64,000 nt of DNA from Reyranella massiliensis 521 (GCF_000312425.1 NZ_HE997181.1:3377044-3441043); one strand, 5' to 3'. Shown: positions 48,146 through 58,431, numbered from the stretch's first letter. The notes: a model not told the origin generated them from the letters alone. Numbers and translations: made by a program.

Positions 48146-49096
48146 TCAATCCGCCTCGGTCGTATCCATGACACCCAGCACGAAGGGATTGGGCACACGG
48201 GCGAATCCCTCTTCGCCCACCAGCACGTCGAGCCCGAGGGAACCGAGATCGTCGGCAAAGGGCTCCAGAACCTTCGCGCTCTCCAGGTAGAAGACCTTCG
48301 AGTAGCCTTGGCAGGTTTCACAGCATTCCGCTCGGAGGAAGCTGGTTCCGGCAAGATTGCGAAAGGAAATCTTGTCCGTGGCGCCGCAATGGACGCAACG
48401 CACGCGGACATAGCGCCAGGCCGTTGCGCAGAGCGAGCAGTGCAGATGACGATGCCCGAACTTGGTGCCGCCCGGCGCGATCATTCCCGCCACGGGCGGC
48501 GAGCCACAGGCTGGACAGGCGCCGCTGTCGCTCTCCTCTGTACCGCCGAGATCGGCCGCGTCGAGGAGGGCGGCCATACGCGTCCAGGCGACCTGCAGGG
48601 CTGCCGCAACGAACACCGATTGTGCGGCCTCCTGGGACCGTACGCTGCCGTCGAGGAACCGCCCCGCTAGCGCTTCGAGATCGGCCTCCGAAGCGTCTTC
48701 GAGCGCCCGTCGCGCCGCTTCGGCGGCTTCCGGCAACAGCGCACGATCGATCCTTGCGAGGATGTGCGAGAGGGCGGCACGCCAGGTCGCATCGCGGGTC
48801 CAGAGCGTCGGATCGAGCGGCGCACGTCCTACCAGCCTGGCTTTGGCGATCTCGGCCGCGCCCGGCAAGGAGCCGGGCGGCAGGTCGTGCAGCGCCGCCT
48901 CCTGGGCGGCGACAAGCGCCGCAATCATGTGCAGGAAACCCGCAAGCTCGTGTCCTTCGGCCAAGGCACGCAGGCGCTCGGCGCGTCGGCCAAAGACCGT
49001 CGTGAGATCGGGAAGGCGAACAGGATCGCTTCGGGCAATGTCGCCTAGCGTGCTTTCACCGAAGGCTGTCGTAGGGGTACGCGGAGGTTTACTCAG
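48146..49096 (-). CDS. fdhE: formate dehydrogenase accessory protein FdhE
   Basis: A 316-residue assembly factor for respiratory formate dehydrogenase. The N-terminal half has the FdhE helical pattern (RLPDLTTVFGRRAERLRALA). The C-terminal half carries four CxxC pairs for iron or zinc: CPACGSPP, CSLCATAW, CVHCGATD and CETC. No ATG, GTG or TTG lies at a suitable place. CTG at 49096 overlaps the preceding stop as CTGA, with AGGAGG ten bases upstream, and gives the expected N-terminal length, so it is proposed as the start. Antisense ATG options further upstream run through the cytochrome gene. Confidence 0.88.
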   Translation of the reverse strand: MSKPPRTPTTAFGESTLGDIARSDPVRLPDLTTVFGRRAERLRALAEGHELAGFLHMIAALVAAQEAALHDLPPGSLPGAAEIAKARLVGRAPLDPTLWTRDATWRAALSHILARIDRALLPEAAEAARRALEDASEADLEALAGRFLDGSVRSQEAAQSVFVAAALQVAWTRMAALLDAADLGGTEESDSGACPACGSPPVAGMIAPGGTKFGHRHLHCSLCATAWRYVRVRCVHCGATDKISFRNLAGTSFLRAECCETCQGYSKVFYLESAKVLEPFADDLGSLGLDVLVGEEGFARVPNPFVLGVMDTTEAD

Positions 49097-49722
49097 GACT
49101 TCTTGACCTCCTGGCGGAACCACTTGCGGTGATGCTTCCAGCTCCAGCCGCGCGTCACCGAACCTCTTGTCATGGCGCGCAGTGTACCCTTCACCCAGAT
49201 CGCCGCATAGACATGGACGATCCAGATCAGAATGGCGCCGATGGCGCACAACGCATGGACCACCGCCGCCAGCCGCTTCTGGTCGATCGTCGTGTAGTCC
49301 TCGAAATAGACGTCCCACAGAACGATGCCGCTGCCGAACAGCAGCAGGATCAGGAGGCTCTGGCCCCAGAAGACGAGCTTCTGGCCAGCATTGTACTTGC
49401 CGAGTTCGGGAAGCCCCTCTTCCTCGTTGTTGATCACCTTGCCGAGGTTCTTCATCCAGACCGTATCCTCACGCTTCCAGAAGTTGAGCGTGAAGAAGCG
49501 GAAGAACAGGCCGAGGAAACTGATCGCCAGTACCACGCCGATCCAGGGATGAATGGCGCGGGTTGCCTGCCCACCGCCGAACAGGTTGGTGAGGAAGAAC
49601 AGCGACGGGTGGAACAGCGCCATCCCGCTCAATGCCAGCAGGATCAACGAGATCGCGGTGATCCAGTGGTTGATGCGGGCGCCCGTCGTGTAGCGGGCGA
49701 CAACGTTCTTGTCCTCGCTCAT
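49093..49722 (-). CDS. fdnI: formate dehydrogenase gamma subunit (cytochrome b556)
   Basis: A 209-residue diheme membrane subunit that passes electrons from formate dehydrogenase to quinone. Four hydrophobic helices: [20 protein letters not shown] (with axial His18), [40 protein letters not shown] and [20 protein letters not shown] (with two further His). The ATG overlaps the beta-subunit stop (ATGA). Its TGA overlaps the proposed CTG start of fdhE. Length matches FdnI/FdoI. Confidence 0.95.
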   Translation of the reverse strand: MSEDKNVVARYTTGARINHWITAISLILLALSGMALFHPSLFFLTNLFGGGQATRAIHPWIGVVLAISFLGLFFRFFTLNFWKREDTVWMKNLGKVINNEEEGLPELGKYNAGQKLVFWGQSLLILLLFGSGIVLWDVYFEDYTTIDQKRLAAVVHALCAIGAILIWIVHVYAAIWVKGTLRAMTRGSVTRGWSWKHHRKWFRQEVKKS

Positions 49723-50621
49723 GCGCCCTTGCCCTTGGCCATCTCGTCGGCCTTGCGTTCGTCGGTGTCGGAGACCTCGTTCGGGCCCTTGGTGATGTAG
49801 TGCAGGAAGCCGAAGACACCCGCGAAAGCGATGGCGGCGAGCGATATCGGCTTCATGACTCCCTTCCACAGCCCGACCATGGGGCTGATCCGGGGATCGT
49901 CCGGCAGACCGGAGTAGAGAGACGGCTTGTCGGCATGGTTCAACACATACATGACGTGCGTGCCGCCGACGCCTGGCGGGTTGTAGAGGCCGGCCTTCTG
50001 GAAGCCGCGCGACTTCAGGTCGACGATGCGATGTTCGGCGTGGACGATCATGTCCTCTTTCGAGCCGAAGTAGATCGCCTGGGTCGGGCAGGCCTTGGCG
50101 CAGGCCGGCGCCTGGCCGACCGAGACGCGATCGACGCAGAGCGTGCACTTGTAGGCCTTGCGATCGACCTTCGAGATGCGCGGCACATTGAAGGGGCAGC
50201 CCTTCACGCAATAGCCGCAGCCGATGCAGTTCTCCGACACGAAGTCGACGATGCCATTGGTGTACTGCACGATCGCGCCCGGCGCCGGGCAGGCCTTGAG
50301 GCAGCCCGGGTCGTCGCAGTGCATGCAGCCGTCCTTGCGGATCAGCCATTCGAGATCGTCGCCGTTCTCGTATTCCGCGAAGCGCATCACGGTCCACGAG
50401 GTCGGCGTCAGATCGGTCGGGTTGTTGTAGGTGCCGTCGGTATAGCCGATCGGCGCCTTGAGGTCGTTCCACTCCAGGCAGGCAGCCTGACAGGCCTTGC
50501 AGCCGATGCACTTGCTGACATCGATCAGCTTGGCGACATGGATCGCCGACTGGCGAACCTGGGGCGGCACCTCGGTCGACGCAGAGCGGCGGCGGATGTC
50601 GAGGGATTGCATGGTAGCCAT
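49719..50621 (-). CDS. fdxH: formate dehydrogenase beta (4Fe-4S) subunit
   Basis: A 300-residue electron-transfer subunit. Four ferredoxin-like cysteine groups are present: [15 protein letters not shown] (about 38-52), [17 protein letters not shown] (about 98-114), [16 protein letters not shown] (about 132) and [21 protein letters not shown] (about 158), giving four [4Fe-4S] clusters. A single C-terminal membrane helix ([19 protein letters not shown]) anchors it on the periplasmic face. It lies between the alpha subunit (17 nt apart) and the gamma subunit (ATGA overlap). Length matches FdnH/FdoH. Confidence 0.96.
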   Translation of the reverse strand: MATMQSLDIRRRSASTEVPPQVRQSAIHVAKLIDVSKCIGCKACQAACLEWNDLKAPIGYTDGTYNNPTDLTPTSWTVMRFAEYENGDDLEWLIRKDGCMHCDDPGCLKACPAPGAIVQYTNGIVDFVSENCIGCGYCVKGCPFNVPRISKVDRKAYKCTLCVDRVSVGQAPACAKACPTQAIYFGSKEDMIVHAEHRIVDLKSRGFQKAGLYNPPGVGGTHVMYVLNHADKPSLYSGLPDDPRISPMVGLWKGVMKPISLAAIAFAGVFGFLHYITKGPNEVSDTDERKADEMAKGKGA

Positions 50622-50638
50622 TTTCTGCCCTCCTCCGC

Positions 50639-53600
50639 CTAGGCGACCGCTGGCGACTGCGCCGGTGGCGTGGTTTTCTTCACGTCGACCAGGAACGCCT
50701 TGTATTCCGGCGTCTGGACGCTGGCGTCACCGACCGGCGGCGTCAGCACGTTCATGGGATGCGCCTTGCGGGTGAGACCGATGAACCCGTAGTGGATCGG
50801 GATGCCCAGCACGTCGCAGGGTTTGCCGTCGACCATGATCGGCCGCAGCCGCTTGGTGACGCAGGCCTTGGCCTTGATCGAGCCGCGCTGGCTCGTGACC
50901 TCGACCCAGTCGCCATCCTTGACGCCCTTTGCTGCAGCCAGCCGCTCGCCCATCTCGACGAACAGTTCGGGCTGCAGGACCGCGTTGGCGTGGGCGTTCT
51001 TGGTCCAGTAGTGGAAGTGCTCCGTGAGGCGGTAGCTGGTCGCCACGATCGGGAACTTGTCGGGCTTGCCGAACGCCTTCGCATCGGCCGCAAACACCCG
51101 GACGACCGGGTTGGTCGTCACCTTGGGGTGCAGCGGATTGGCGATGTAGGCATCCATCGGCTCATAGTGTTCGGGGAACGGTCCGTCGGGCATGGCGGTG
51201 CGTGCAAACAGGCGTGCCGTGCCTTCTGGGTTCATGATGAACGGGCCGACCGCCTTGTCCGGCGCCACGGTCGGCGCGTAGTCGGGCACGTCGGGGCCCG
51301 TCCAGCGCGAGCCGTTCCACCAGACATATTTCTTGCGCTCGCTCCACGGCTTGCCGCTGGGGTCGGCCGAGGCGCGGTTGTAGAGAACGCGGCGATTGGC
51401 CGGCCAGGCGAAGCCCCAGTTGGAAAACACCCCCTTGCCGGTCGGATCGCTCGCGTCGCGGCGCATCGACATGTTGCCGGCCTCGGTATAGACGCCGGTG
51501 TAGATCCAGCAGCCGCCCGAAGTCTTGCCGTCGTCGCGCATGACGCCGAAGTTCGGCAGGAGCTGGCCGGCGCGCAGCAGGAGCTTCGAGGGATCGGCCG
51601 GATCAGGCACGTCCTCGACGGCGTAACCGTTGATCTCCTTCAGCACCTCCGCCGGATCGGGGTTGCGCGGATTGGAATAGTTCCAGGTGAGATTCAGGAT
51701 CGGGTCGGGAAACGCTCCGCCGTCCTTGGCGTATGCCGATTTCAGGCGATGGAAGAGATCGGACATGATCTCGATGTCGTTGCGGACCTCGCCCGGTCCT
51801 TCCGCCGCCTTCCAGTGCCACATGATCACGCGGCTGGAATTGGTGGCGCTGCCCTCGTCTTCGGCGAAGGTCGTCGTCGGCAGGACGATGACCTCGGTTT
51901 GGATCGCCTTGGGGTCGACGTTGTTGAACTCGCCGTGGTTCTCCCAGAAGCGCGCCGTCTCGGTTTCGAGCGGGTCGATGACGACCAGCCATTTGAGCTT
52001 GGAGAGACCCGCCTGCACCTTGGTCTTGTCCGGTGCGGCCATCATCAGGTTCAGGCCCTGGCAGAACAGGCCGGTCATCTGGCCCGCCGCCATCATGTCG
52101 ACGATCTTGAGCGTGTCGTAACCGACGTCGAACTTGGGCAGATAGTCGTAAGCCCAGTCGTTGTCCTTGGTTGCCGCCGCGCCGAAGAAGCTCTTCTGCT
52201 GGCTGACGAAGAACTTCCCGTAGTTCTGCCAGAAGCTCGTCTGCCCCGGCCGGATCGGCTTGAAGACGCGCGACTTCATATAGTCGGCGTAGGTCGTTTC
52301 CTTCTCCGTCGGCAGCACGAGATAGCCCGGCGTCGAGGTCGAGAGCAGTGCCAGGTCGGTGATGCCCTGCACGTTGGAGTGCCCGCGCAACGCGTTCACG
52401 CCGCCGCCCGGCATGCCCATATTGCCCAGCAAGAGCTGGATCATGGCCATCGACCGGATGTTCTGGGCGCCGGTCGTGTGCTGCGTCCAGCCCAGCGCAT
52501 ACATCGACGTCATCGTGCGATCGGACGTCGAGGTCGTACCGATCATCTCGCAGATCTTCAGGAACTTGTCCTTCGGCGTGCCGCAGATGCGCTCGACCAT
52601 CTCGGGCGTGTAGCGCTCGACATGGGCCTTCAGCAGATTGATGACGCAACGCGGGTCCTGCAGGGTCTCGTCGACCTTGGCCATACCCTGCTCGTCGAAC
52701 TCGTAGTCCCAGCCCGAGCGATCGACATAGGCCTTGCGGTCCGCGTCGAAGCCCGAGAACAGCCCGTCCTCGAACTTGAAGCCCGGCTTCACGAGATAGG
52801 AGGCGTTGGTATAGGCCTTGGTGTATTCCTGCTGGATCTTGTTGTTACCCAGCAGGTAACGCATCACACCCGACAGGAAAGCGATATCGGTCCCGGGGCG
52901 GATCGGCGCATAGACATCGGCCACTGCCGCCGTGCGCGTGAACCGCGGATCGACCACGATCAGCTTGGCGCCGTTGTTGGCCTTGGCCTCGACCACCCAT
53001 TTGAAACCGCAGGGGTGAGCTTCAGCGGCGTTGCCGCCCATGACCAGAACGAGATCAGTGTTCTTGATATCGTTCCACGAGTTCGTCATCGCGCCACGTC
53101 CGAATGTGGGGCCAAGACTGGCCACCGTCGGGCCGTGTCATATTCGGGCCTGGTCTTCTAACCCCAGTATCCCCGTCGCACGCACGAGCTTGTAGGTGAG
53201 GTAGCCCGCCTCGTTGCTTTGCGACGAGGTGCCGAAGAAGCCGGTCGTCAGCCAGCGGTTGACCGTGACGCCGTCGCGGTTCTTGGCGACGAAGTTCTTG
53301 TCGCGGTCTTCCTTCATGAGCTTGGCGACGCGATCCATCGCGGCATCCCAGGAGATGCGCTCGAACTTGTCCGAGCCCGGCTTGCGCACCATGGGATATT
53401 TGAGACGGTTCGGGCTGCGCACGAAGTCGAGCGCCGCCGCGCCGCGCGGGCAGAGCGTGCCGCGATTCACCGGATGATCCGGGTCGCCTTCGATGTGAAT
53501 GATTTCAGAGCGTGCGTTCTTCGAGCGATCGCCCATCGTGTAGATCAGGACACCGCAGGCCACGGCGCAGTAGGGACAAGCGTTGCGGGTTTCGGTCGCC

Positions 53601-53731
53601 CGCTCCAGCTTGAAGGGCCGGACGCCGGCGGCCAATGCCTCGCCTGCTCCCGTGAAACCAAGTGCGCCAACCGAGGAGGCGGCGAGGCCGGCGGCGCTCA
53701 CCTTCATGAATTGCCGACGTGTGACGGCCAT
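50639..53731 (-). CDS. fdnG: formate dehydrogenase alpha subunit, selenocysteine-containing
   Basis: A 1030-residue catalytic subunit that oxidises formate to CO2 in the periplasm. It has a Tat signal ([20 protein letters not shown]) and a [4Fe-4S] motif CPYCAVACG...LCPRGAA. The reading frame contains an in-frame TGA at 53140-53138, Sec198, in the context [20 protein letters not shown], which matches E. coli FdnG ([20 protein letters not shown]). The bis-MGD-binding and C-terminal molybdopterin-dinucleotide domains are complete. GGAG precedes the ATG at 53731. Two ordinary gene calls split at the TGA would be wrong. It heads the operon fdnGHI-fdhE-selA-sel1-selB. Confidence 0.97.
53100..53137 (-). 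promoter_or_regulatory. SECIS-like hairpin in fdnG
   Basis: Immediately after the UGA the message reads CACGGCCCGACGGTGGCCA, then loop GTCT, then TGGCC. GGCCA/TGGCC pairs around the apical loop, and the GU-containing AGTCT loop and its distance from the UGA (about 19 nt) agree with the E. coli fdnG/fdhF SECIS. This is the site bound by the SelB winged helices. Structure was judged by eye. Confidence 0.75.
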
Positions 53732-53743
53732 GAGCAGCTCCAT

Positions 53744-53922
53744 CCCTAATCGGCGCTTATTGGCACTGGGTGCCTTTTATCTACGCGCCGTATCGGATAG
53801 TGAAACGCTGCAGTGCTAGAGAATCAATGGAAATACGTTCACAATCGTCAAATTCCGGAGAGCCGATGGGTAACCCCTTCGGCTTCGCACCTGCACAATA
53901 ATTCCCACGGCTTTCTTGCCGC
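53744..53922. promoter_or_regulatory. fdn operon promoter region
   Basis: The 179 nt upstream of fdnG must hold its promoter. TTGACG (minus strand, near 53850) is a possible -35, but no good -10 follows. The stem GGCAC-TGG-GTGCC at 53762-53774, in the expected leader 30 nt before the ATG, could be regulatory. No strong FNR, NarL or RpoN site was found. Confidence 0.35.
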
Positions 53923-55164
53923 TCAAGGCTTCTTCTGAAGCCCCCAGGTCTCCGCAAGCAACTCGCCTATCCGCGCTGCGAGTATCCGGTTGCCGAGGCT
54001 TTCGCCATCTTCGGACCGCACAACGTGGATATGGTCGGCGTAGATCGTGCCTTTCTGGTCGGCGAACACATCCGCCAGGTTGTAGATCGGCAGGCCGCGC
54101 TCACGCAGCGTCATCATGCCTGCCGTCATCCGGGCATAGATGTCACGATAGCCCAGATCGCCGACGACCCGCTTCTCTTCCTCGGTCAACACCTTGCCGA
54201 TGGCCGGCGCCGGCTGCAGGAAGAAGGCCGACTTCACGTTGTTGTCGCGCGCCACGGCCTCGGTCGCCCGCCAGTACTTCTGGAACAGGCCGAGCTGAAC
54301 CTCGAAAGCCTTCGGAATGTTGGTCCGAATATCGTTGGGCATATGGAAGATGCTGTTCAGCGTCGTCTTCTTGCTCGACTTGAAGATGTCCTTGCCCTTG
54401 GCCGCCTGCTCGATGCCGCGCACGACCATGTAGGCGGCGTGCGAACGACCGAGGATTGGATTGAGGGCAAGGGAGCCGGCGATGCGGCCCATCACCCAGC
54501 CGATCGCAGCATCGCCGAAATTCTCGTCGGCCACGAACGGATTGACGTCGATGAAGTTGCTGAGCGGGCGCTCCAGACGCTCCTCGGCACCAGGCCAGAA
54601 GAAGTAATGCTCGTTGAAGCCGCCCAGCACGGCCACGGCATCGACCGAAGACGCATAGAGCGAGAACAAGATGAAGGGCTGCGGTTCCTTCCAGGCACCG
54701 TCACCGCCATTCAGCACCAGGAACGGCTTGCCGTTGGGGCTGACGTACTTCTTGTTCAGCTCTTCTTCGAGATAGCGCGGTGCCGGCGGCTTTCCGTTCT
54801 GCCCGAGCTGCGAGGCCACCGAGCCGCCGGTCAGAAGTACGACGTAGCGGTCGGTAGGCTTGACCGTAGGATAGTCCGGGCCAAAGAGGCCGACATTGTT
54901 GACCCACGGCTGGCCGCAAGGCGGGTTCGCGTGGTGGACGAACCCGACATAGGGATGGGGAAACAGCGTATCGACGTAGCGACAGGACGTACCCTTGGTG
55001 GCGTCGCGCACGTAGGTGTTCTGCGTGCGCTCGAACAGCTCCGCCGCCGGGGTGTAACGGCCGTCCTCGACATAGAGCCACGCAATTGCCGTAACTTCGA
55101 GGACGGCAAGCGCGAAGACGATGCCGATGAGGGTGGTTATCCAACCAAAGATACGCTGCTTCAT
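53923..55164 (-). CDS. membrane-anchored SGNH-hydrolase-like protein
   Basis: A 413-residue protein with one N-terminal membrane helix (GWITTLIGIVFALAVLEVTA) and an extracytoplasmic domain. YVVLLTGGSVASQLGQNGKP provides the nucleophilic Ser in the GxS block of SGNH enzymes, LVLNGGDGAWKEPQPFILFS the block II/III region, and TIYADHIHVVRSEDGESLG the DxxH catalytic pair near the C-terminus. Such proteins de-acylate or acylate cell-surface polysaccharides. The 179 nt beyond its stop lead to fdnG. Substrate unknown. Confidence 0.75.
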   Translation of the reverse strand: MKQRIFGWITTLIGIVFALAVLEVTAIAWLYVEDGRYTPAAELFERTQNTYVRDATKGTSCRYVDTLFPHPYVGFVHHANPPCGQPWVNNVGLFGPDYPTVKPTDRYVVLLTGGSVASQLGQNGKPPAPRYLEEELNKKYVSPNGKPFLVLNGGDGAWKEPQPFILFSLYASSVDAVAVLGGFNEHYFFWPGAEERLERPLSNFIDVNPFVADENFGDAAIGWVMGRIAGSLALNPILGRSHAAYMVVRGIEQAAKGKDIFKSSKKTTLNSIFHMPNDIRTNIPKAFEVQLGLFQKYWRATEAVARDNNVKSAFFLQPAPAIGKVLTEEEKRVVGDLGYRDIYARMTAGMMTLRERGLPIYNLADVFADQKGTIYADHIHVVRSEDGESLGNRILAARIGELLAETWGLQKKP

Positions 55165-55225
55165 CCTTTTGCCGTCGGTTTCTAGATTACCGCCCCGTCA
55201 CTTCTTGCCAGTCGCTTCTCGTCAG

Positions 55226-57523
55226 TCACTTCTTGGCGTTCTGAATTGCCTGCCAGACACGATGCGGGCTGGCCGGCATCTCGATGTTGCGCACGCCGAG
55301 CGGCCACAGGGCATCCATGATCGCGTTCATCACCGTGGGCGTCGAACCCACAGTTCCCGACTCGCCGACACCCTTGGCACCGACCGGATTGGTCTTGGCC
55401 GGCACACTGTCGTCCAGCGTGTTGCTGAAGGTCGGGAAGGTGTCGGCGCGCGGCATGGCGTAGTCCATGAACGAGCCCGTGATGAGCTGACCAGTCTCGC
55501 GGTCGTAGACGTTTTCTTCGAGCAGCGCCTGGCCGATGCCCTGGGCGCAGCCGCCGTGGATCTGGCCGAAGACGATCGGACGGTGCAGCGGCTTGCCCAC
55601 GTCGTCGACCGTTGTGTAGCGCTTCAGCTCGACCCGGCCGGTATCGGGATCGATCTCGACCTCGCCGACATGCGCGCCGTTCGGCCAGGCGATGCCGTCG
55701 ACCGTGTTCACATTCTCGATGAAGATGCGCTTGTCGGGCTGGCGGGCTGCCAGCTCGCCGAGGCCAATGGCGCGGTCGGTGCCGGCGATGGTGAAGCGGC
55801 CCGCGGCATAGACGATGTCGGCCGTGGCGGCCTCCAGCGCATCGGCCGCCAGTTCCTTGCCCTTGTCGACCAGCTTCTCGCTGCCCGTCAGCACGGCCGA
55901 GCCGCCGATATAGGCCGAGCGCGAGCCCATCGAGCCGACGCCGCCGACGCGGTCGGAATCGCCCATGGCGATCTCGATCTGGGACGGGTCGATGCCCAGC
56001 AGTTCCGAGGCGAGCTGGGTGAAGCTGGTCTGAAGGCCCTGCCCCATGCCCTGGGTGCCCATCCAGATCGTGACCTTGCCGTCTTCCTTGACCTCGTAAT
56101 GCGCCATCTCGTTCATGACGTTGGCCGAGGTCCATTCGACGTAGGAGGCTAGGCCACGGCCGTAGAGCTTGCCGCGCTTCTCGGCCTCGGCCTTGCGGGC
56201 CTCGAAGCCCTTCCAGTCGGAGGCTTCCAGCGTCTTGGTCAGGAACAGATCGAAATCGCCGGAGTCGTACTTCTCGCCCATCGCCGTCGTGTAGGGCATC
56301 TGCGAGGGCTTCACGAAGTTGCGCCGCCGCAGCTCGGCCGGATCCATGCCGATCTGGCGTGCGGCCGTGTCCATTAGGCGCTCGAGGTTCAGGATGCACT
56401 CGGGCCGGCCGGCGCCGCGATAGGCACCGATGGTCGCCGAGTTGGTGATCACGGCGTTGAGCTTCAGGTCGACGACGGGGATGTCGTAGGTGCCGGTCGT
56501 CACCTTGGGGCCGACGAACAGCGGGATCACCACGCCGGCGCGTGCCGGGTAGGCGCCGATATTGGCGAAGGCTTCCATGCGCAGCGCCAGGATGCGGCCA
56601 TCCTTGTCCAGGGCCAGCGAGGCCTTGTGGAGCTGGTCACGGCCGGCCGTCGTCGCCGCGAACTCCTCGCTGCGCTCGGCCCGCCATTTCACCGGGCGCT
56701 TCAGCACCTTGGCCGCCCACACGGCCACGGACTCGTCGGGCTGGATGCCGACCTTCATGCCGAAGCCGCCGCCGATGTCGCGCACCAGCACGCGGATCTT
56801 GTCCTTCGGCATTTTGAGGATGACGTCGGCCAGCGTGTCGCGCGTCACCGAGGGATTCTGGCTGCCAATATGGACGATCAGGCGATCGCCCTCCCATTCC
56901 GCCATGACGGCGCGCGGCTCCATCGCGTTCACGATCAGCCGCTGGTGCATGATATCGAGCGAGATGACGTGCGCCGCCGCCTTGAAGGCTTTGTCGGCCT
57001 TGGCGGCGTCGCCGAAGCGGTTGAAGCCGACCAGGTTGCCGGGCGCGCCCTGCCACACCTGCGGCGCGCCGGGCTTCAGCGCGTCCTCGATGGTCGAGAC
57101 CGAGGGCAGAGGATCGTAGTCGATTTCGACCAGCTCGACGGCATCCTGCGCCTGGCCATGGGTCTCAGCCACGATCGCCACCACCGCTTCGCCGACATAG
57201 CGCACGACCTCGTGCGCCAGTGACCGGCGCGGCGTCATCTCGGGCTTGCTGCCGTCGGCATTGGGAAACATCGCGGGGAAGGAAAAATCACCCACGCCTT
57301 CCTTGGCCATGTCATCCCAAGTGTAGACCGCGATCACGCCCGGCGCCTTCTTGGCCTCGGCGGTGTCGATCCGGGTGATTTTTGCATGGGCATGCGGAGA
57401 ACGGACCAGCACCACATGGGCCTGATTCGCACGGACGAGATTGTCGGTGAAACCACCGGTTCCGGTCAGCAACCGGTCGTCTTCTACACGCTTGATGTAC
57501 TGAGCCTTGCCGAACACCGCCAT
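55226..57523 (-). CDS. xanthine dehydrogenase-family large subunit (CoxL-like, form II)
   Basis: A 765-residue molybdenum hydroxylase catalytic subunit. The Ald_Xan_dh_C-like N-terminal domain (about 15-125) is followed by the Mo-binding domains with IGGGFGMKVGIQPDESVAVW, the active-site loop ATIGAYRGAGRPECI (about 362-376) and the catalytic Glu721 in GAKGVGESG. The loop is the form II type, not the AYRCSFR of true CO dehydrogenase. No small (2Fe-2S) or medium (FAD) subunit gene is next to it. AGGAG precedes the ATG. Substrate unknown. Confidence 0.93.
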   Translation of the reverse strand: MAVFGKAQYIKRVEDDRLLTGTGGFTDNLVRANQAHVVLVRSPHAHAKITRIDTAEAKKAPGVIAVYTWDDMAKEGVGDFSFPAMFPNADGSKPEMTPRRSLAHEVVRYVGEAVVAIVAETHGQAQDAVELVEIDYDPLPSVSTIEDALKPGAPQVWQGAPGNLVGFNRFGDAAKADKAFKAAAHVISLDIMHQRLIVNAMEPRAVMAEWEGDRLIVHIGSQNPSVTRDTLADVILKMPKDKIRVLVRDIGGGFGMKVGIQPDESVAVWAAKVLKRPVKWRAERSEEFAATTAGRDQLHKASLALDKDGRILALRMEAFANIGAYPARAGVVIPLFVGPKVTTGTYDIPVVDLKLNAVITNSATIGAYRGAGRPECILNLERLMDTAARQIGMDPAELRRRNFVKPSQMPYTTAMGEKYDSGDFDLFLTKTLEASDWKGFEARKAEAEKRGKLYGRGLASYVEWTSANVMNEMAHYEVKEDGKVTIWMGTQGMGQGLQTSFTQLASELLGIDPSQIEIAMGDSDRVGGVGSMGSRSAYIGGSAVLTGSEKLVDKGKELAADALEAATADIVYAAGRFTIAGTDRAIGLGELAARQPDKRIFIENVNTVDGIAWPNGAHVGEVEIDPDTGRVELKRYTTVDDVGKPLHRPIVFGQIHGGCAQGIGQALLEENVYDRETGQLITGSFMDYAMPRADTFPTFSNTLDDSVPAKTNPVGAKGVGESGTVGSTPTVMNAIMDALWPLGVRNIEMPASPHRVWQAIQNAKK

Positions 57524-57598
57524 ACGCCGCTCCTGTCGCTCTCCGCCCCTGGGTCGGGGCGGACTATAGCGGCGAGGTTGCGCCCGACAAGCGCGTCC

Positions 57599-58393
57599 TC
57601 AATGCCTCAGGCTGGGCATTTCCGGCAGGGTCACGATGCGGATGCCGGCCGTCTCCAGACCCTCGCGGACGGCTTTCGAGACCGTCACAGCGGTCGGGCC
57701 GTCGCCATGGACGCAGATCGAATCGACCTGGCAGGGGATGCGCTTGCCCGAGGTCGAGTAGATCGCCTGCTCGTCGACCATGCGGCGGACATGGGCCACC
57801 GCCTGGGCAGGGTCCTTGATCATGGCATTGGCTTCCTTGCGCGGCGTCAGGAAGCCGGCGTCGGTGTAGGTCCGGTCGGCGAAGACCTCTTCGGCGACCC
57901 GCAGCCCCAGCTTGCGCGCCGCCTTGCCCTGCTCGGTATTCGCCTGGGCCAGGAAGATAAGATCGCGGTCGACCGCCTTGGTGGCACGGGCGATGGCCTC
58001 CGACATCTCGGCGCTCTCCGCCGACATGTTGCCCATCATGCCGTGCGGCTTGATGTGCGTGACCTTCATGCCGTGCAGCGCCGAAATCGCCTGCAGCGCG
58101 CCCAGCTGGTAGGCGATGTTCGCCTCCAGCTCCTTGACCGTGAGGTTGATCACCCGCCGCCCGAACCCTTGCAGGTCGGCGAAGCCGGGATGGGCCCCGA
58201 CCGAGACGCCGTTGGCGGCGCAGAGCTTCACCGTGTCCATCATCACGGTGGGGTCGCTGGCGTGGAAGCCGCAGGCGACATTGGCCGACTTCACGATTTT
58301 CAGGACTTCGACGTCGTTGCCCATCACCCAGGGACCGAAGCTCTCGCCGAGGTCGGAGTTGATGTTCACGTGTCCGGCGTTGGTGGCGGCCAT
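57599..58393 (-). CDS. pxpA: 5-oxoprolinase subunit PxpA (LamB/YcsF)
   Basis: A 264-residue LamB/YcsF protein. NINSDLGESFGPWVMGNDVE, SANVACGFHASDPTVM and GAHPGFADLQGFGRR are family signatures, and HIKPHGMMGNMSAES and VDSICVHGDG continue the catalytic barrel. With PxpB and PxpC it forms the prokaryotic ATP-dependent 5-oxoprolinase that opens the ring of pyroglutamate to give glutamate. Here it is transcribed away from pxpBC, with only 38 nt between the two starts. It follows the CoxL-like gene by 75 nt on the same strand. Confidence 0.96.
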   Translation of the reverse strand: MAATNAGHVNINSDLGESFGPWVMGNDVEVLKIVKSANVACGFHASDPTVMMDTVKLCAANGVSVGAHPGFADLQGFGRRVINLTVKELEANIAYQLGALQAISALHGMKVTHIKPHGMMGNMSAESAEMSEAIARATKAVDRDLIFLAQANTEQGKAARKLGLRVAEEVFADRTYTDAGFLTPRKEANAMIKDPAQAVAHVRRMVDEQAIYSTSGKRIPCQVDSICVHGDGPTAVTVSKAVREGLETAGIRIVTLPEMPSLRH

Positions 58394-58431
58394 GGGAGAC
58401 TCCTCAGATCGAAGCCGTTATCCTAGCAGAT
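58394..58431. promoter_or_regulatory. 38-nt divergent promoter region of pxpA and pxpBC
   Basis: This is the whole space between the pxpA ATG and the pxpB GTG, so promoters must reach into the coding regions. GGAG (minus) serves pxpA. No operator palindrome was seen. Confidence 0.4.

Noticed and set aside
50759-53161. 800-codon open frame antisense to fdnG
   Set aside because: It has the same composition artefact and crosses the boundary of the Sec codon; fdnG explains the region.
53138-53743. fdnG read as two genes or as a pseudogene with a stop
   Set aside because: The TGA lies exactly at the selenocysteine position with conserved flanking residues, a SECIS-like hairpin follows, and selA, selB and selC are in the window.
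53762-53778. plus-strand terminator
   Set aside because: GGCAC/GTGCC plus TTTT looks like a terminator, but no plus-strand gene ends here. It is noted only as a leader hairpin of fdnG.
53835-53870. FNR box upstream of fdnG
   Set aside because: TTGAC-N4-GTGAA matches only the left half of the FNR palindrome; too weak to call.
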